Assembly: GCF_964340395.1 (NCBI RefSeq) | Contig: NC_135561.1 | Location: 16,073,961-16,137,960, forward strand | Length of the DNA stretch: 64,000 nucleotides | Reading direction: 5' to 3' | Source: Glandiceps talaboti | Lineage: Eukaryota > Hemichordata > Enteropneusta > Spengelidae | Shown: positions 58,928 to 64,000 of the stretch, in pieces | Layout of the letters: every line of letters starts with the position of its first letter | Numbering within the stretch: position 1 is the first letter of the stretch | Program-made: the position numbers and the translations under genes | Notes under the pieces: generated by a model | Told to the model about the DNA's origin: nothing | The model's database searches: none | What the model saw: only the letters and a program-made list of their open reading frames with translations

Positions 58928-60879
58928 GGGCAAATGTTTGTTCTTGAGCAACAAAGAAATCTGTCCTAAACTGTGCAGTATATGTTAGATCTTTACCGTT
59001 TCCAGTACAACTCAAGATTCAAGATCTTCCAACAGTTTTACACGACGGTAAAGTATGATTTATTGTATGAAAACAAGCGCATGACTGGCTACTATATTAC
59101 ACATTGTCACACGTCAAAAAATTCTCGTAAGCCAGAGCAAATTTACCGTTGGCATGACAACAATGGGAGCAATCGCATATATAAAGTAAAAGAAATGTTG
59201 GTAAAACAATCCTCTAAGAGTGTAAAGTTCGCCTAACGTTTCAAGCTATAACTCTTCACCAAACACACAGGTTAAAGGTTAAAGTTCAAGTTTACCCGTT
59301 GTGCCAAATCTATTTATGAAAAGCAGTCTATTCAGTGGCCAACAATTGTTCATCAGCTGGTATTATTATACCAAATTAAACAGGTCATAACGCTCAAGCA
59401 TTTGAAGGGTTTTTAGCATTGACCTTTCGATCTCTTTTGGTCGACTATCCTCATCAGAATGACAAATTCCATAGTTATACTGCTGACCATTACGTGTACC
59501 ACGGGTTACATCTTAGAAGGCTAATTTACAAACTTTTTTCTACACGTATGTAGTAACTTGTATAACGTTACCTTAACTAGTCTAAGAGTAGTGATGTGCA
59601 TGCGGCGACGGTCAGAGAGGCTATTCTATTTTGAAAGGTACCACGAAAACGTTGATATATATAGGCCTGTTATTTCGATTTCGACCACCAGTTCAATTGG
59701 TGAAACTGCTGGTTCAATTGAGAATTAGTAGATCTTCGGCTTCGCCCGAGAAAGCGAAATTTAATACCCACTAATCAGACCTGACTGTTCGCATTTTGGT
59801 GCGGCTGATATCAATAGAAACTTAAGTAGATCTGTCACATTCTAAAAATAAAACTGCAAAGAATGTATAAACTGAGGCTATTAGGCGTAAACAAATTGTG
59901 TTGTTCCGATTACATTTATTTTTAAAATAGATGGAGTAGGTAGATTTTTTATTTTATTTTATTATATTTTTTTTCATGTATGAGTGTCTAGTTCAGGTTT
60001 TCCATTGTTTTCCAAATGGTCTCTGTGTTGTGTATTTCTTCCTATCAGATGTACAGCCATTACAGATTGGAAGAATAGTTTTATATTGTCTTTTTAATTT
60101 GATGTCAGTTTCAGCACCCCTATTTTTGCGAGACTTCACAATTTTCGCGATTTTATTATTATTTTTCTCGAATACGTAAAAAAAAGGTTTAGGGTCGGCG
60201 TGAAAAACTAGGTGGGGTTGGGTACTACCGGAACCCAACATTTTTTTCTATTTGGCCTTACATCTTTCAGGTTGTGTGGCTCACGATGATATGTGCTATG
60301 TTTAAGAACACACATGTTGTAACTTAACGTTCGGGCTTTGGTTCGAATTGGAATCTTAAACAGCACTCGTGCATAATAATCTTGTGTTGTTCACCTGGCA
60401 GATAATATGACACTTTGACATTCTCGATATATATCGTTTATGTGTATAATGTAATTGTGTGTACCAATTTGTAAGGTATTTCGGTCGTCAAAGCATGTAT
60501 AAAGTAAATCTTGTAATTGTGTTTCGGGGTAGATTTGTTTTGAATGGAACGGCAAAGAACTCTAAAGCCTTGAGTATTTGCAAGGGGGGAGGTCCGTGGG
60601 GATTTGGGGAGGAGAGGGGTTCATTTTTAACAAATCGGCTCTCAGGCGAGGGCAATATTTTAGAAAATGGGATTAGGAGAGGGTCCTATTTTATTTTGAC
60701 TAGTTGTATTGTCTAACTTTTGAATTATTTTGGGAGTGCTTGCCATCCCATCGCTGCAACCGTTCCAATCCTATTGCTGCATTTTGGGTTAGGGTTAGGG
60801 TTAGGGTTACAGTCGGGTTAAAGTTGGGTACCATAATATCAAGCCGTGTCCATCTAACGCACGTGCGTGCATGTGTGTG

Positions 60880-60924
<45 letters not shown>

Positions 60925-63799
60925 ATGTGTGTGTGTGTGGGGGGGGGTAGGTATATGTAGGTAGGTAGGTTGGTAGGCGTACATATTTTGTCTGAGCTCA
61001 CAATGTTAGTATGCGTAATTTCCAAAGCAAGTCGCCAAAGGTCGTTGGTATCACTATAGAGTACACTTTAAAACTTCTTTTTTGTTTATATTAAACGTTT
61101 ACCTCAGTCGCCTTAGGCAGGATTTAGTCCCACAATGTTCTTACCTGTCTGAAGTCAAAGTAAAAGATTTCAGCTACTCAGGCAATTTTAACACTTTCAA
61201 TAGAAGCCTTTAATATCCTCCAGACTTTTAAAAATGTATTGACATATTCATCTAAGCTCATAGATAAGCTAACGACCTGAACTGACCTTACCTGTCGATA
61301 GCCCTCAGACTGATTATGGATGGTCCCCGAACAACTCCATGTACACCATTTTTTAATGGAATGGCGGCGCAGAATTACGACTGCGCACTAAAGAGTCGGA
61401 TACAGAACTAGTTGCCTGGTATACAAAACAATTTACCTGTATCAACATAATGTATCACTCCACAATACCAGGCTCAGTAGCCAAAGAAACGCTTTATATG
61501 CCTGAGATCGTAATTAATGACAACGTCCAAAGTAAAACACACTGGTGCAATCATCTTTACTAATATTGTGTTGAAGCAAATCTTAAATACACGGTTTTGC
61601 GATTTTAATTTTCTAGCGATCTTAGAAAAAGAAAATTTGATTTACTTCGGAATCTCGTAATTATTCTAATAATTTCAATGATTTAATTAATTATAAAGCG
61701 GTACGAAATGAATTAATACATTTATCCATTCAAGTCATAACATCTTTAAAGAATAATAAGGCTGTATGACCCGATGGCTTTGCGCAGATATTATCTCACC
61801 AGACCTTTGTCAACTTTTTAATGTACTTTTGTCACGTTGAGAATATCCTAGAGACTGGTGCAGGGGTATTGTTTTTCCTCAGCACAGAAAGAGCTCAATG
61901 TTAGACAAACGATTGCAGGGAATATCGTTACTGTCGGTTTGCAGTAAGATGTTCACTAAAATTTTGAACGAAAGACTTGCAACGTGGGTGTCTGAGAGTG
62001 CTAGCTTAAAGTGTAACATGTTCAGTTTCTTATTGGTTTCTGTGTGGTTTTATTCAAAAAGTTTATCACCCCTTCTATGAAATCCAGCTAGTGCTTCAGC
62101 CAAACCACATGTTACACTTTAAGATGGCAAGATTGAATGAATAGTTTCTTGCTACATTTTGTCTGAGTGCCATTATACAGACAACAAATGAACAGTGCAA
62201 AGGACATTTTACGCGCCATTCATTGGGTGTTTGAAACTATATTGGCGCCCGAATGTCTGCATGGAGTTGCAATACATTGAAACATGGTTTATGTCATTTA
62301 GACTAAATGTAGCAAAAAAATATGTTCTTGCTATTGATGTGAGACATATGCAGTTTCTTATTGGTTTCTGTGTGGTTTTATCAAACAGAAAAGCTGCACG
62401 GTATTGTGAAATTCATTGTATATTGTGTCTGAAATCGAACATGAATTTTGCTTATAATCATAATGTAATTTCCTCCTCCTTCAACCTCAACTGATCTTCA
62501 CTACCAGAAACCTTGCAAAAATCTGAAATAGACACCCACATATGTACATATTATTAGTATCAACGTGGTGACGTCACTGATTACACCATTGAACAGTAGA
62601 TTTCAAATCATGTGGCATGAAAATAATCACTGATTATAATTTTAAATAGTAGAAAGTTGATTATTACGTTTATATCCTTGCAGGTTATATTATATTATAT
62701 TATATTATAATTGTTGATGGCATGTGTTTTGTATATTTTCATTTTGTTTGGGTAGACGGCGACATGTGTAGTTCTTTGCCCTGTCAGAATGGAGGACTTT
62801 GTCAAGAATTTGGGAATGAATACACGTGTACATGCCTTGCTGGATTTACAGGAGTTCACTGTGAAACTGGTAGATAATGTTATACTTATCCATTATCTTT
62901 GACACGTAATTTAGGAGCAAATTTATGATTTAGTATTTTTTTAATAAAAAAAATATATGCTAATGAAGCTCAACGACGCATAATTTAGAACTGAAGTGAC
63001 GACATGTATGCAAATGAGGTAGTAGCTCATAATCATCTGTTAGCAGGGCTCCATTGGATATTGTTAATAACATAAGACGCATTAATGTCTCGTTTTAATA
63101 AAGACGAATCTACACAAATGAGAAAGAACTTTCTAATTTTTTATTTATGAGTTTCCAAATATCTTTAACGTGGACCGCCACTCCAAACGGAATTCGGAAA
63201 TATAGACATTTTCATTAACTATATCATGCGTTCTGGAGAGTCATTTCATGATATTACATCACCTACAATTACTTGCGATTTCAGAGAAGCATCACTATTT
63301 TAGTATTATTAAGAAGACTCGATTGTGCAGGTTAATAGTTACAAATACATTCAAAATTTATACTGCACCAAAATACATGGATACATCCAAACTTTCAACC
63401 TGAGTCCTCAGGTCTTCCTAAAGAAGATATTTCTGAAGAAGACCTGGGGACGCCATAATGAACCATAAGATTCAACGTTTTGCTATTAGACATTTACCTC
63501 ACTGTAATCTCTCTTGCATTACAAATGTCAATTATATTCTGTATCATGATTTACGATCTCACGATTATCAAAAAACAAAAATGAGAAAAATGCAAAGCGA
63601 AACTTTGAACGTAAATTATTGATTTCTGCCAGTGGGTGGCAAATTTCACGGCTATTCTCTTACATGCTTTATTTATATCTGGTAGACATTGACGAGTGTA
63701 ACTCTAACCCTTGTCAGAATGGAGGAATGTGTAAAGATATTGTGAATGTCTATATCTGTATCTGTGTTGATGGATTTGAAGGAACCAACTGTGAAACAG
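57634..63799 (+). CDS. EGF-repeat membrane or secreted protein, 5' part (continues beyond window)
   Basis: Exons 57634-57684, 58493-58655, possibly 59006-59047, then 62756-62869 and 63686-63799. Exon 1 encodes an acidic 17-residue start ([17 protein letters not shown]). Exon 2 adds a basic KKLRR patch and a hydrophobic alanine-rich segment ([16 protein letters not shown], about residues 34-49), then a Gly/Ser linker. The charge pattern suggests a type II signal anchor with a cytosolic N-terminus. If translation begins at the second methionine cluster instead, it reads as a cleavable signal. Two EGF modules, each a 114-bp phase 1-1 exon, follow. Notch-like receptors and many adhesion proteins share such exons. 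The full architecture lies outside the window. Confidence 0.75.
58493..58655 (+). CDS. EGF-gene exon 2 (signal anchor or signal peptide)
   Basis: Acceptor GATATACAG and donor GTAGGT, phase 0 to 1. It encodes [19 protein letters not shown] and an Ala-rich hydrophobic run, then [12 protein letters not shown]. The phase-1 end fits the phase-1 EGF exons. Confidence 0.72.
58854..58926. repeat. (TATG)n microsatellite
   Basis: About 18 tetranucleotide units in the intron after exon 2 of the EGF gene. Confidence 0.95.
59006..59047 (+). CDS. Possible 14-codon linker exon of the EGF gene
   Basis: ACCGTTTCCAG and GGTAAAG bound a 42-bp phase 1-1 segment reading [14 protein letters not shown]. The splice signals and symmetry are good, but the exon is so short that chance is plausible. 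Confidence 0.35.
59884..60257 (+). mobile_element. PIF/Harbinger-like MITE, family B, copy 6
   Basis: 374 bp, left end GGCGTAAACAAATTGTGTTG, right end ..TTTGGCC, with TTA on both sides (59881-59883, 60258-60260). The core matches the other copies. Confidence 0.87.
60555..60710. repeat. Relative of the GGAGGGTC-TTTTA dispersed repeat
   Basis: GCCTTGAGTATTTGCAAGGG, GAGGGGTTCATTTTTAACAA and GAGAGGGTCCTATTTTATT are diverged counterparts of blocks at 15.47-15.57 and 16.26-16.40 kb. Confidence 0.5.
60786..60810. repeat. Short interstitial telomere-like repeat
   Basis: Four GGTTAG units in a row (GGGTTAGGG core). Too short and internal to be a telomere; it may mark an old insertion or repair event. 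Confidence 0.85.
60868..60945. repeat. (TG)n microsatellite with poly-G edge
   Basis: Interrupted TG repeats with two ACATG interruptions, ending in a G run at about 60939-60946. Confidence 0.93.
61560..62003 (+). pseudogene. LINE reverse-transcriptase fragment
   Basis: Read across two or three frameshifts and stops, it contains the reverse-transcriptase landmarks LKNNKAV-PDGF (the NKA-GPDG motif) and [21 protein letters not shown] (the GISLLS motif with K-FTKIL). It lies in an intron of the EGF gene and is clearly inactive. The fragment stops at 62003, where a small MITE begins. Confidence 0.85.
62004..62124. mobile_element. Small MITE nested in the LINE fragment
   Basis: CTTAAAGTGTAACATGT on the left and ACATGTTACACTTTAAG on the right form 17-base inverted repeats. 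A 24-base piece of its interior (from CTTATTGGTTTCTGTGTGG) recurs at 62353-62376. Confidence 0.75.
62756..62869 (+). CDS. EGF-gene exon: EGF-like repeat 1
   Basis: Phase 1-1, 114 bp. Six cysteines in [13 protein letters not shown] and [14 protein letters not shown] order, with the aromatic and Gly residues of a standard EGF module. No DxDE calcium motif at the start (DGDM). Confidence 0.92.
63686..63799 (+). CDS. EGF-gene exon: calcium-binding EGF repeat 2
   Basis: Phase 1-1, 114 bp. It begins [16 protein letters not shown], the calcium-binding EGF consensus, and ends [15 protein letters not shown]. Its length is identical to the preceding EGF exon, indicating exon duplication. Confidence 0.94.
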
Positions 63800-64000
63800 G
63801 TAATATTGCCAGTACTTGATAATCCTGTACACGATACAGATATTTGAAACTAGTGAAAATGATGACGACCTCAGACGGGAAAGAATATCGTGGATGAATT
63901 TATCACAGTTCCACCTTCTTTTTAAGAGAAAAGGGCGAGACTGGTTTTATCCTACATCCACTTAACTATGTGCATTACTTAGAAACCAATAGAAGTAATA

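Noticed and set aside
60786-60810. Telomere end
   Set aside because: Only four units, flanked on both sides by ordinary sequence.

Overview
This is a metazoan, almost certainly marine-invertebrate, nuclear DNA window. The genes are split by introns with GT-AG junctions and conserved splice phases. The intergenic DNA is AT-rich, dense in inverted-repeat transposons, tRNA-derived SINEs, LINE scraps, mini- and microsatellites, and poly-G/poly-C tracts. I see no plasmid, bacterial or viral organisation. The protein families (LDLa/Frizzled and EGF receptors, BTB zinc-finger genes, a peroxisomal acyl-CoA oxidase) are general to animals. A hemichordate, cephalochordate, echinoderm or lophotrochozoan would all fit, and I cannot choose from sequence alone.

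Layout. About 0.3-3.7 kb (+): the 5' part of a gene with a signal-peptide exon followed by LDLa, Frizzled-CRD and LDLa exons, resembling the N-terminal module set of corin. About 3.7-11.4 kb: repeats only. 11.5-12.7 kb (-): a BTB domain plus four-finger protein, with a 59-bp satellite directly upstream. 13.4-17.3 kb: repeats. 17.3-17.9 kb: a CpG-rich promoter-like block with a splice donor, possibly the first exon of the next gene. 18.9-23.0 kb: three tandem arrays. 23.1-24.8 kb (+): a paralogous BTB protein with nine fingers. 24.8-31.4 kb: repeats. 31.4-32.9 kb (+): a compact four-exon gene for a secreted proprotein with a furin-type site and weak tectonin-like repeats. 33-39 kb: minisatellites, a perfect-hairpin element and a LINE tail. 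39.2-56.3 kb (-): a complete-looking 13-exon acyl-CoA oxidase gene. All its splice phases agree and it predicts 668 aa, but its visible stop codon is formed by a transposon junction and there is no peroxisomal SKL tail. 57.6 kb to the window end (+): the 5' part of a membrane-anchored or secreted EGF-repeat gene that continues beyond the window.

The genes do not form an obvious functional cluster. The most informative non-genic content is (i) a PIF/Harbinger-like MITE family with intact TTA/TAA target duplications, one copy of which supplies the acyl-CoA oxidase stop; (ii) several long foldback elements, two of which share flanks but have unrelated hairpin arms; (iii) tandem duplication of an acyl-CoA oxidase exon boundary inside the preceding intron; and (iv) tandem arrays immediately upstream of both BTB zinc-finger genes.
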